A DNA stretch of 47,821 bases from a virus: positions 1-47,821 of IMG/VR virus record IMGVR_UViG_3300014325_000019, one strand, 5' to 3'. Positions 7,439 through 13,979 of this stretch are shown here, in pieces. The notes below the pieces were generated by a model, which had not been told where the DNA came from, made no database searches, and saw only the letters and a list, made by a program, of their open reading frames with translations. The position numbers and the translations under genes were made by a program. Positions within the stretch are counted from its first letter, which is position 1. Every line of letters starts with the position of its first letter.

Positions 7439-7739
7439 AAGCATCGCCATCACCGGTCTACTGGCCGCCCTGGCGCCCGATTCGCGCCTCTATCTGATCG
7501 AACGCCGCCGCAGTCGGAGCAATGAAAGCCGCACGGTCGATGTGTTGGTCGTCGACGACGACCGCGCGATCCAAACGATCGGCGTCGACGTGGCCACGCT
7601 CGCCGAGCTGCCCTGGTCGCAAGAGCTGCGCGGGCTCGAGGTCCGCGGCACACCACGACGGGCCGCCGCGATGATTCTCGAGCGCATCGGGCGCGAACTC
7701 TTCGGCGCCGACCATCACTTAGAGGCGGAATGGCTGTGA
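7428..7739 (+). CDS. hypothetical early protein, GTG start
   Basis: 103 aa from GTG 7428, chosen because AAAGGAGA sits 7 nt upstream; the frame itself is open from 7362. Beta strands (RLYLIERRRS, RTVDVLVVDDD) and a C-terminal helix (AAAMILERIGRELFG). It overlaps the next gene by 10 bp. No family is recognised. Confidence 0.6.
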   Translation: MPDKSIAITGLLAALAPDSRLYLIERRRSRSNESRTVDVLVVDDDRAIQTIGVDVATLAELPWSQELRGLEVRGTPRRAAAMILERIGRELFGADHHLEAEWL

Positions 7740-7930
7740 CGCGCAAAGGCAAAATGCACGCCTATGACTTTCACCGATCGTGCCTCGAGGGCACGCGCAC
7801 GATCTGCGGCCGGGTCACCGACGATGTGCGATGGACGAGCGACGAGCGCCGCGTGACGTGCGCGCGCTGCCGGCGTCGCACCGCCCGCGCCATCATCACG
7901 CGGGTCCGACGAGAGGCGGCCAGACTATGA
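7730..7930 (+). CDS. small zinc-ribbon-like protein
   Basis: 66 aa. SCLEGTRTICGRVTDD and the later VTCARCRRR give a Cys/His pattern typical of tiny zinc-binding phage proteins. The C-terminus is Arg-rich and could contact nucleic acid. Overlaps both neighbours. Confidence 0.6.
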   Translation: MAVTRKGKMHAYDFHRSCLEGTRTICGRVTDDVRWTSDERRVTCARCRRRTARAIITRVRREAARL

Positions 7931-8118
7931 CCAAAGAACGCGCGATCGAATTACTGCGGCGAGTGTTGCAGGCCAACGCGGATGGCGTCACGCTCGAGGG
8001 CCGCGAGATGTTGGAAGCCACCTATGCGCTCGGGTACGCCGTCGAAGTACTCGAGCAGCACACCACGATCGAGACGTTCGACGGCGTCGTGTCGGATCTG
8101 GCCCCATGGCTCGCATGA
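7927..8118 (+). CDS. small helical hypothetical protein
   Basis: 63 aa from ATG 7927 (ATGA overlap). Two helices (TKERAIELLRRVLQANAD; MLEATYALGYAVEVLEQH) without basic surface or cysteines. Function unknown. Confidence 0.55.
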   Translation: MTKERAIELLRRVLQANADGVTLEGREMLEATYALGYAVEVLEQHTTIETFDGVVSDLAPWLA

Positions 8119-8669
8119 ATATCCTGCCGACGCACACGTGTTTCGACGACTCGATCGAGCTGATGATCGAGCGCATCAAGGCGGTACCCGAGCTGGCGCG
8201 CAGCCGGCGCTTGCGCCTCGTCCACGGGATCGCGTTGATGCCGGCCCATCAAGACAACGCCGGCCAGCCGTTCGCGCATGCCTGGGTGGAAGAGCACGGG
8301 TACTGCCTCACGCTAGGGCTCGTGGACGGCGAACGCGTCATGGTCCGCCAGCGGCGCGACGACTTCTACGCCCGGCTGCGCGTGCAACGCTTCACGCTCT
8401 ACACGCCGAGTCAGGCGTACGCGGCGAATCACCGCACGGGACATCATGGCCCGTGGTTGGACGTGTACTTGGCGTACGTGAACAACGCCGAGACTCAACC
8501 GAGGCCGGCCACGTGGCGCGGACCGTTCCGCGCGAAACGTGTCCGCCGGCTGGCCTGGCAGATCGTCGACGCGACCGGCACCGTGGAGCGCACCGGGTAC
8601 CGCAGCCAGGCCGACGCCGTCGAGGTCGCGCGGCTGATGAACGCGGCCCACGCGTCCGACGATGTGTGA
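8115..8669 (+). CDS. hypothetical early protein
   Basis: 184 aa from ATG 8115 (ATGA overlap with the previous stop); an in-frame ATG at 8106 would add three residues. The N-terminal half has HGIALMPAHQDNAGQPFAHA and WVEEHGYC, a layout I have seen in small phage hypotheticals, and the C-terminal part is basic. No catalytic motif is certain. Confidence 0.65.
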   Translation: MNILPTHTCFDDSIELMIERIKAVPELARSRRLRLVHGIALMPAHQDNAGQPFAHAWVEEHGYCLTLGLVDGERVMVRQRRDDFYARLRVQRFTLYTPSQAYAANHRTGHHGPWLDVYLAYVNNAETQPRPATWRGPFRAKRVRRLAWQIVDATGTVERTGYRSQADAVEVARLMNAAHASDDV

Positions 8670-8925
8670 ACGCGTTCACTTCCCCGGCGGCGGGACCGCG
8701 ATCCTCTGCGGCGGGCATCGCGGACGGCGGGCGACGTGCGCGCACTGCGGCGCCACGGCCGAATTCGAGTGCGACGGTCCGCCCGCGAGCGGCCGGCGCA
8801 CGACGTGCGATCGGCCGCTCTGTCGACACTGCCGGATCCACGTGCCGCCGAATCGCGACTTCTGCAAAGACCATCGCGCCGCGGCGGCGACGGCCGGCGC
8901 ACAGCTTCGCCTCTTCGACGAATGA
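8662..8925 (+). CDS. zinc-finger phage protein (CGxxRGRRxxCxxC)
   Basis: 87 aa with a clear arrangement of metal ligands: ILCGGHRGRR, TCAHCG, TTCDRPLCRHC and DFCKDH. This layout is a known small phage family that probably binds two zinc ions; its role is unknown. It ends in LRLFDE. 8-bp overlap with the upstream gene. Confidence 0.75.
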   Translation: MCERVHFPGGGTAILCGGHRGRRATCAHCGATAEFECDGPPASGRRTTCDRPLCRHCRIHVPPNRDFCKDHRAAAATAGAQLRLFDE

Positions 8926-8935
8926 ATGCATAGCA

Positions 8936-9154
8936 ATGGCAAACAAGCTTCGCTACCGGCTCCATTGGGCATCGGGCCAAGCGCCGAAACCTTCCCTCAA
9001 ATGGGCCGTCTACGACTGGATCTTGATCTGCCCTGTGGCGTACGCGGAATCGCGTGTTGCTGGTCGGCAATTGTGCGATTTTCTCAACAGCTCGTCACCA
9101 GCAACGCGTCACCCTCGAGACGAGCGCGCCGGCCGATGTCGCGGGCACGCATGA
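8936..9154 (+). CDS. small hypothetical protein
   Basis: 72 aa from ATG 8936. The N-terminal half (KLRYRLHWASGQAPKPSLKW) looks like real coding sequence. The C-terminal part is rich in Arg and Ser. A competing frame starting at 8926 gives a less protein-like sequence and was not chosen. Confidence 0.45.
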   Translation: MANKLRYRLHWASGQAPKPSLKWAVYDWILICPVAYAESRVAGRQLCDFLNSSSPATRHPRDERAGRCRGHA

Positions 9155-9177
9155 TCTGCGGCGCGGAAAGAATCGGG

Positions 9178-9194
9178 TAACAATGCCATTGTTA
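9178..9194. repeat. AT-rich palindrome at a gene start
   Basis: TAACAAT (9178-9184), GCC, ATTGTTA (9188-9194): a perfect 7-bp inverted repeat in otherwise GC-rich DNA, ending on the first base of the ATG at 9194. It could be an operator or an RNA hairpin covering the start codon. Confidence 0.5.
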
Positions 9195-9457
9195 TGACAC
9201 CCCCGTCGACGGTCGGTCCCCGCAACACGACGCCGCGATCCAAGCGCCCGAAAGTCGTGTACGCCGAAACGTATCGCGCGCCCGGCCTGAAAATCCGCGC
9301 CGAGTGCTTGCCGACACTCTCGAGCGCGATCGGGCACGTCGTCGATGCAGCGTACGTGCTGAAGGCTGGCGCCGTCACGATCGACGGCCAGGCCTTCGAA
9401 TTCCAAGATGTGCGGTTCTATCTCACGGCCGCGCACCACGAGCCGCCGAAAGGCTGA
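9194..9457 (+). CDS. hypothetical early protein
   Basis: 87 aa from ATG 9194. There is no Shine-Dalgarno; instead the palindrome at 9178-9194 abuts the start, so translation may be controlled or start elsewhere. The protein is basic at the N-terminus and beta-rich later (AGAVTIDGQAFEFQDVRFYL). Confidence 0.5.
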   Translation: MTPPSTVGPRNTTPRSKRPKVVYAETYRAPGLKIRAECLPTLSSAIGHVVDAAYVLKAGAVTIDGQAFEFQDVRFYLTAAHHEPPKG

Positions 9458-9462
9458 GCCCA

Positions 9463-9813
9463 ATGAGCCCCGTCGATCCGTCCCCCATCACCTACCGCAT
9501 TCTGCTGTCTGACGCGGAGATTCGCGCGCGCGGCCTCGATCCGAGTGCGCCGGTCACCTGTAACTGTCACTTCGACGAGGGCCACGAGGCGACGTGCGAT
9601 CTGGTCGCGGCCCACGCCTACCGCGCGCGCTGCAAGACGCTGGCGCCGGGCGTCTGGATCGATCCGGACGGGGAGCTGCATTTCGCGATTCCCGACATCC
9701 TGGCGTATCTCGACCTACCGGACACGCCCGCGCATCGCGAGGGCGCGACCGCAACCCTCCGCGCCATGCTGGCCGAGCTGGCGCCACACACCAAAGTCAT
9801 CGAGCGTCCATGA
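9463..9813 (+). CDS. hypothetical early protein, CxC/His motif
   Basis: 116 aa from ATG 9463. A possible metal site is seen in VTCNCHFDEGHEATCDL (residues about 31-47). The C-terminal half (LHFAIPDILAYLDLPDTPAH) is a compact helical region. ATGA overlap with the next gene at 9810. No family is recognised. Confidence 0.6.
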   Translation: MSPVDPSPITYRILLSDAEIRARGLDPSAPVTCNCHFDEGHEATCDLVAAHAYRARCKTLAPGVWIDPDGELHFAIPDILAYLDLPDTPAHREGATATLRAMLAELAPHTKVIERP

Positions 9814-10022
9814 CGCGCCGGCCGCCCACACGACCGCCGAAAACGGGCCGGTGGCCCAACACGACCACAACGGGCGCACTCGCCTGTGCGTTCGGGACGC
9901 CATGGCTCGATCACTTTCAGCCGCCGGTCGGGAATGGGCGCGGATGTGCGGAGTGTGCGCGGCACGGCCGGCCCGCTGCGCGCCGTGCGCCGAAGCGCAA
10001 GGCGCGGAAGCGGCCCGGTTAG
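9810..10022 (+). CDS. small basic Cys-containing protein
   Basis: 70 aa from ATG 9810. Pro/Arg-rich start, CAECARHG near the middle and a strongly basic end (RRAPKRKARKRPG). It converges with the leftward gene 10019-10261; their ends overlap by 4 bp. Confidence 0.5.
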   Translation: MTRRPPTRPPKTGRWPNTTTTGALACAFGTPWLDHFQPPVGNGRGCAECARHGRPAARRAPKRKARKRPG

Positions 10023-10261
10023 ACGGTGGGGAGAACGGCAGACGAGCTGTCGGGCGCGGGACCGGCATCGGCCGGCGGCCAGGGTTTCCCGTGACGAGCG
10101 GCGGCGGCCTTTCGGCCCAGCTCTGACGCGCGCTCGGGCGAAAGATTCCGCTTGCGCGCCAGGCCGCCGAGGCGACCGAGCGCTTGCGCGGCCGGGTTGG
10201 GTTTCTTCGCGCGCGCCCCTTTCGCGACTTTCTTCTTGCTGACTCGCTTCGTGGTTTTCAT
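10019..10261 (-). CDS. small Lys/Arg-rich DNA-binding-type protein under AGCGCT operator
   Basis: 80 aa from the ATG at 10261. The N-terminus is very basic (TTKRVSKKKVAKGARAKK) and is followed by QALGRLGGLARKRNLSPERA and LGRKAAAARHGK, a repeat-like motif known from small basic bacterial and phage proteins. A Pro/Ser tail follows. It is the only leftward gene in the early block and has its own promoter, whose -10 box (TATCCT, 10274-10269) puts transcription start at about the ATG, so the mRNA is probably leaderless. The perfect operator palindrome lies just upstream. It may be nucleoid-associated or itself a regulator; neither is shown. Confidence 0.65.
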   Translation of the reverse strand: MKTTKRVSKKKVAKGARAKKPNPAAQALGRLGGLARKRNLSPERASELGRKAAAARHGKPWPPADAGPAPDSSSAVLPTV

Positions 10262-10268
10262 ATCGGGT

Positions 10269-10296
10269 AGGATAGCACGACGCATAGCGCTATGCG
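10269..10296 (-). promoter_or_regulatory. leftward promoter with 16-bp perfect operator palindrome
   Basis: CGCATAGCGCTATGCG at 10281-10296 is a perfect palindrome containing the 14-bp AGCGCT-centred site. On the minus strand the extended -10 TGCTATCCT (TATCCT at 10274-10269) lies 6 bp downstream of it. The region also separates the divergent genes at 10261 (leftward) and 10334 (rightward), so one bound protein could affect both. Confidence 0.65.
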
Positions 10297-10333
10297 GAAG
10301 CGTAGGGATTCCCCTTACACCACCCCCGATCAC

Positions 10334-10597
10334 ATGAGCACCGTCACCGAGATCACGATCGAAATCTACGCCGACACCCGGCGCACGGGCCGGTGTCGGA
10401 GCTGCCGGGCGTCGCTGCAATGGGCGATCGTCGTGGAGTCAGGCAAGAAACTCCCGTTTGATGCCGATCGCTTCGCGGTGATCTCGACGCGGCGCGAGGA
10501 CGAGACCAACCGCTTGATCGAACGGGCCGACCGCCGCACGAATCATTGGGCCACGTGTCCCGGCGCGCACTTGTTCAAAGAGAAGGGCAAAGGCTGA
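10334..10597 (+). CDS. zinc-binding small protein (CRSC motif)
   Basis: 87 aa from ATG 10334; an earlier in-frame ATG at 10292 overlaps the operator and was rejected. CRSCRASLQWAIVVESGKKL, then WATCPGAHLF, give the paired Cys/His ligands of a small zinc domain. This type often precedes a nuclease gene in phages, as here: its TGA overlaps the ATG at 10597. Confidence 0.65.
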   Translation: MSTVTEITIEIYADTRRTGRCRSCRASLQWAIVVESGKKLPFDADRFAVISTRREDETNRLIERADRRTNHWATCPGAHLFKEKGKG

Positions 10598-11022
10598 TGG
10601 CGATCATTCACGTCACGCGCGGACTGATGCAGCAGTCGCGCCCCGCCGGCACCACGCGGCGCCGCGGGCGCAAACGCAAGGGCGCGGGCCGCGCGTTCGA
10701 TTGGGCGGATCATCTCGCCGCCCTGATCGCCCAAGTCGGCCTGCCGGCGCCGGCCCGCGATCGACAGCTTGTGCTGCCCCGGCAATTCAAAACCGATCTC
10801 TGTTGGCCCGAGCGCCGGCTGTTCGTCGAATGCGATGGCGCGGAATGGGCGCAAGGGCAACACAGCCGCGGGCAAGGCATGAAAGACGACTGCGTGAAGT
10901 GGAACCTGTTGACGCTCGCCGGCTGGCGCGGTCTGCGGGTCACCGGGGATCAGATCAAAAGCGGCTATGCGCTCGAGACGATCACGCGCGCCCTGGCGGC
11001 GTTCCCTAGCAGTGCGCCATAA
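10597..11022 (+). CDS. PD-(D/E)XK-type endonuclease (VSR/DUF559-like)
   Basis: 141 aa from ATG 10597. A basic N-terminal arm (TRRRGRKRKGAGRAFDWADH) precedes a compact nuclease core: FKTDLCWPERRLFVECDG with D67, E78 and D80 as the likely catalytic acids, then K101 and GWRGLRVTGDQI. The family cuts DNA; in phages such proteins may act in Holliday-junction or nick processing or host DNA breakdown. It closes the rightward cluster. The match is to the fold signature, so the exact substrate is open. Confidence 0.75.
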   Translation: MAIIHVTRGLMQQSRPAGTTRRRGRKRKGAGRAFDWADHLAALIAQVGLPAPARDRQLVLPRQFKTDLCWPERRLFVECDGAEWAQGQHSRGQGMKDDCVKWNLLTLAGWRGLRVTGDQIKSGYALETITRALAAFPSSAP

Positions 11023-11098
11023 GCCAGCCGACGACGACGACCACGCACAAGAGGACGGCCGTACCGACCGTGAGACAGCCGATCGTTTCGTCACGCAC
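11006..11098 (-). CDS. possible tiny single-span membrane protein
   Basis: 30 aa from a GTG at 11098 (GAGG 9-10 nt upstream) to TAG at 11008-11006. One strongly hydrophobic stretch (TAVLLCVVVVVGWLM) follows a short charged start. It lies at the far end of the late operon, where phage lysis genes commonly sit, and overlaps the 3' end of the convergent endonuclease gene. The short length and non-ATG start make it uncertain. Confidence 0.3.
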   Translation of the reverse strand: MRDETIGCLTVGTAVLLCVVVVVGWLMAHC

Positions 11099-11256
11099 AA
11101 GGAAGGCCTCGCGACTAGTCGCCGGGACGACTGGTCGACTCCTCGAGAATACCCGGCCGGCCGATGGTAGAACACGCGTGCATGCCGTGGCTGAACGTTA
11201 TCCGCGGGATACATCGTGTGGCTGGAATGGCCCCCATCGTCCGGCCGGTCGCCGAG
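11099..11256. other. short gene-poor junction of the two convergent operons
   Basis: About 160 bp between the tail of the late operon and the endonuclease gene. It contains CGACTAGTCG (11113-11122) and CGACTGGTCG (11127-11136), which can pair with one mismatch. No T-run follows, so a terminator cannot be called. Confidence 0.4.
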
Positions 11257-11562
11257 CTATGACTTTTTGTTGCCCTTGGTGACTTTCTCGTGGTCGTGGC
11301 TGGCCGTCGACAGCTCGGTCTGCGCGGCCGTGCGCGCGGCAATGGCCGTCGCGAGCCCCGTGCGCTGCGCGGCCAGGGCGGCGGTCACGTCACTGAACGG
11401 CGCGAGCTGCTCGGCGGTCGCGCCGTTCTCGATCGCTTTGGCGACGGCATCCTTGACGAGCTGATCGATCCCGTTGATCACGACCGCCGCGCTGCCCATC
11501 ACGGTCACGTCGGCAGTCGCCTCGTCCATGATCTCTTGAATGATTTCCTGTGCGGTTTTCAT
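11257..11562 (-). CDS. nested in-frame product of the 232-aa gene
   Basis: 101 aa starting at ATG 11562 in the same frame as the longer gene. AAGGAG (11576-11571) stands 8 nt upstream, a better site than most genes in this window have. The product would be the helical domain without the duplicated N-terminal motif. Overlapping start pairs of this kind are known for phage scaffold and lysis genes; here the role is unknown. Confidence 0.5.
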   Translation of the reverse strand: MKTAQEIIQEIMDEATADVTVMGSAAVVINGIDQLVKDAVAKAIENGATAEQLAPFSDVTAALAAQRTGLATAIAARTAAQTELSTASHDHEKVTKGNKKS

Positions 11563-11955
11563 AACAGTCACTCCTTCTGCTTTGTTGGCGGGTGGACGAC
11601 GAACGGGCGACGGCGGACCGGCCGCGGGCGAAGCCGGCGTGCCGCCCGCACGATCCGTGCTGGCCTTCAGGTTGGCGCGGGCGTGCGCTAGACTTTGAAT
11701 CACTTCGCCGAGCACGGCGACGTCGACGAGCTGCCCGCGGATCAATCCCATGAACGCGGCGAAATCCTCCAGAGACGTAATCTCGAGCAAGAACCCCGGC
11801 GATCGATTGGCGCGCTCTTTGGCCGCCACGAAGCCGGCCAAGGCCTGTTGGCCCTGCCGATGATCGCGCACGAGCCCGATAAAGGTGGCCATGTCTTCGA
11901 TCGTGTCGATGCGCAGCGCGAAGGTCGGCTCGTCGGTGTGGTGAGTCACGGGCAT
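11257..11955 (-). CDS. late phage protein with duplicated N-terminal motif and nested start
   Basis: 232 aa from ATG 11955 with AAAGGAG about 8 nt upstream. The N-terminal half holds a duplicated motif (DTIEDMATFIGLVRDH and TSLEDFAAFMGLIRGQ). A Pro/Ala linker follows, then a helical C-terminal domain (KTAQEIIQEIMDEATADVTV...) like small proteins near phage lysis genes. An internal ATG at 11562 has its own strong AAGGAG, so the C-terminal domain is probably also made alone. No enzyme is recognised. Confidence 0.7.
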   Translation of the reverse strand: MPVTHHTDEPTFALRIDTIEDMATFIGLVRDHRQGQQALAGFVAAKERANRSPGFLLEITSLEDFAAFMGLIRGQLVDVAVLGEVIQSLAHARANLKASTDRAGGTPASPAAGPPSPVRRPPANKAEGVTVMKTAQEIIQEIMDEATADVTVMGSAAVVINGIDQLVKDAVAKAIENGATAEQLAPFSDVTAALAAQRTGLATAIAARTAAQTELSTASHDHEKVTKGNKKS

Positions 11956-12012
11956 GAGCGATACTCCTTTTGTTTTTCCTGGCAGGAGAGAGGTACCTAC
12001 ACGGCCATCGGG

Positions 12013-12486
12013 CTAGGACTGATCCGGATCTTGGCGATCGGCGGCCGACCCCGCCGGCACCATTTCACCCAACGCGCTGCGGACGAGATCGGTTCGGCGC
12101 ACTTGGCGCGCATGCAGCACGCCGGTCAGGGTGACGACCGTCGCTTGCAGCCCTTCGTTGATGAGCGTGAGCCGTTTCACATCGTCGGTCAGGCGGGTCA
12201 AGTGCCCGTTGGTTTGCTCCGCGATAGCTTTCGTCGTCTCATGCACTTCTTGGGCTTTCACTGCGGCGTCGGCCGCTTTGCCGGCGGCGACTTCCGCGCT
12301 GACGGCGGCGGCGTCGGCCTTCACGCCGATCGCGTCGGTCTTCGCCTCGACCTTGTCGGTTTTGCGCCCGTTGCGCAGCGAGAACAACGCCGCCGCTAAC
12401 GCGGCACAGGCCGTGAGAATGGCCGGGAGCTGATTGATCAACGCAATCGCAACGGGCGGCTGCACGACGGCGGCGGCGGTGTCCAT
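12013..12486 (-). CDS. membrane-anchored coiled-coil protein (holin/spanin-like layout)
   Basis: 157 aa. One membrane segment near residues 14-41 (IALINQLPAILTACAALAAAL) is followed by a basic RNGRKTDK stop and a long Ala/Lys/Glu coiled coil to about residue 115. This is the layout of phage envelope proteins such as Rz-like inner-membrane spanins or hemolysin-XhlA-like proteins. It lies between the ejection-type proteins and the end of the operon, as lysis genes often do. No lipobox partner or endolysin was found. Confidence 0.6.
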   Translation of the reverse strand: MDTAAAVVQPPVAIALINQLPAILTACAALAAALFSLRNGRKTDKVEAKTDAIGVKADAAAVSAEVAAGKAADAAVKAQEVHETTKAIAEQTNGHLTRLTDDVKRLTLINEGLQATVVTLTGVLHARQVRRTDLVRSALGEMVPAGSAADRQDPDQS

Positions 12487-12503
12487 GGTGAACAGACCCT
12501 CCC

Positions 12504-13967
12504 TTATTTTTTGAGCAAGGCGAGAAACGCGGGCGACTGCATCAACGCCTCGAGCGCCGCCGCCTGGTCGGGATCGGTCGCGGTCGTCGGCGCCGCACGG
12601 CCGGCCGCACGCGCGGCGCGGGCCTCGGGAGAAAACTCCGCGAAGCGGGAGAGCGGCGCCCCGCGGGTCGACGCGCGCGGCACGGCCGCCGCCGCCGTAG
12701 GCGCCTCACTCGCGACCACGTCACCCGCGACGGCCGCCGCCTCGGGCACGGCCGGGCTCGCGGCGCGCTGCAAGGCGCCGAGCGATCCCCACGTGGGATA
12801 GGTGGGCGCGGGTGGAGCGCCCGGCCACCCCGTTGCCTCAAGGGCCGCGCCGCCGGCCGGTGGCGCCTCGCTGGCCTTGGCGCCCATCGACCGCAGCCAC
12901 GCCGGGTATTCCGGACCGGCGCCGGCCGCCGCGGGCGGGATCCCCGTCCCGGTCGCCTCGAGCCCCGCCACGCCGGCCGGCTGTGCCTCGGTCGCCTTGG
13001 CGCCCATGGACCGCAGCCACGACGGGTATTCCGGGCCGCCCGTCGCCGCAGGGGGAGCGCCCGGCCATCCGGTCGCCTCAAGGGCCGCATCGCCGGCCGG
13101 CTGATTCGCCGTCGCTTCGTCCCCGAGCGTCCGCAACCAGGACGGATACTCCGGTCCGGCGCCGGCCGCCGCGGGCGGGATCCCCGTCCCGGTCGCCTCG
13201 AGCCCCGCCACGGCGGCCGGCCGCGCCTCGGTCGCTTTCGCCCCCATGGAATCCAGCCAGGCCGGATACCCCGGATTGGCTTCCATCGTGGCGCGACGCC
13301 GGGCGGCGGCCTCGAGCCCACGGAAGGCGGGCAGCGCCTCGGGCTCGGCCGCCTCGACCCCTGGCGTGAGCCCGCGGGCCACACTCCCGAACGCCGTCCG
13401 CGCGCCCTCGGGCGTCAACCCCTCCCCAAACCGCTCCAGCGCCCCTAGGACGGGTTTGGACGTCGCGGCGTCCATCGCCAGGCCCTTGGGCGACGAGAAC
13501 GTTAGAAGCCGTTTTAAGCCGGCTGGCAGCACATTCCCGGCGGCGGCCTTGGCCGCGCCCAGCCCGCGCGCCCCGGCGGCCAGCGCGGACCCCCCGTAGC
13601 CCATCACCGCGCCTTCCGCGAGGTCGCCGACCGCCCCGCCGACCGTGGGCGCGTCCGTCCGGCCCGTGGCCAGCAATTGCGACAGATGCTTGAGCCCGCT
13701 CGTCGCCGCGGGAATCGCCGCCACCAGCGGCGCCCCGGCCCCGCTCGCCGTCGCCAGGCTGCCGAGCAGCGCGTTGACGGTCTGCGGCTCATCCTCGAGC
13801 AGATGGCGGGTCGCGCCGCCCGCCCACGAGGTCGCGATGTCGCCGCCGGCAAAGCCGCGCTCTTGCTTCGCGCGCTGAATCAGATCGGTATCGGACATCC
13901 CCGCCGGCCCGTCGAAGTGCTGCACGTGGCCATCGGGAAACGTGACGGTGTATTGCTGTCGCGGCAT
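12504..13967 (-). CDS. probable internal virion (ejection) protein with ~40-aa repeats
   Basis: 487 aa. The N-terminus (QYTVTFPDGHVQHFDGPAGM ... DTDLIQRAKQ) is the short FPDG domain often found at the start of phage internal or lytic structural proteins. An Ala/Gly-rich region follows, then about four ~40-aa units (residues about 232-396) built on YPxWLRSMGAKATE and ALEATG, alternating GTGIPPAAAGAG and GWPGAPPA forms. Position at the end of the virion block and low complexity suggest an ejected protein; I see no muramidase motif. Confidence 0.6.
   Translation of the reverse strand: MPRQQYTVTFPDGHVQHFDGPAGMSDTDLIQRAKQERGFAGGDIATSWAGGATRHLLEDEPQTVNALLGSLATASGAGAPLVAAIPAATSGLKHLSQLLATGRTDAPTVGGAVGDLAEGAVMGYGGSALAAGARGLGAAKAAAGNVLPAGLKRLLTFSSPKGLAMDAATSKPVLGALERFGEGLTPEGARTAFGSVARGLTPGVEAAEPEALPAFRGLEAAARRRATMEANPGYPAWLDSMGAKATEARPAAVAGLEATGTGIPPAAAGAGPEYPSWLRTLGDEATANQPAGDAALEATGWPGAPPAATGGPEYPSWLRSMGAKATEAQPAGVAGLEATGTGIPPAAAGAGPEYPAWLRSMGAKASEAPPAGGAALEATGWPGAPPAPTYPTWGSLGALQRAASPAVPEAAAVAGDVVASEAPTAAAAVPRASTRGAPLSRFAEFSPEARAARAAGRAAPTTATDPDQAAALEALMQSPAFLALLKK
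12790..13275 (-). repeat. ~120-bp tandem repeats, A-B-A-B pattern, inside the 487-aa gene
   Basis: About four tandem units of roughly 120 bp encode ~40-aa modules starting YPxWL. Units one and three share the GTGIPPAAAGAGPE end, units two and four the GWPGAPPA end, so the unit that was duplicated was probably an A-B pair of about 240 bp. Confidence 0.7.
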
Positions 13968-13979
13968 GGTGCCCCCCGG

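Noticed and set aside
7982-8935. Upstream part of a long rightward frame (7982-9154)
   Set aside because: It overlaps three well-supported small genes in another frame and is Arg-rich; only the last part from 8936 was kept as a separate gene.
10292-10333. Earlier start for the 87-aa zinc protein
   Set aside because: The ATG lies inside the operator palindrome, and the extra residues are not protein-like.
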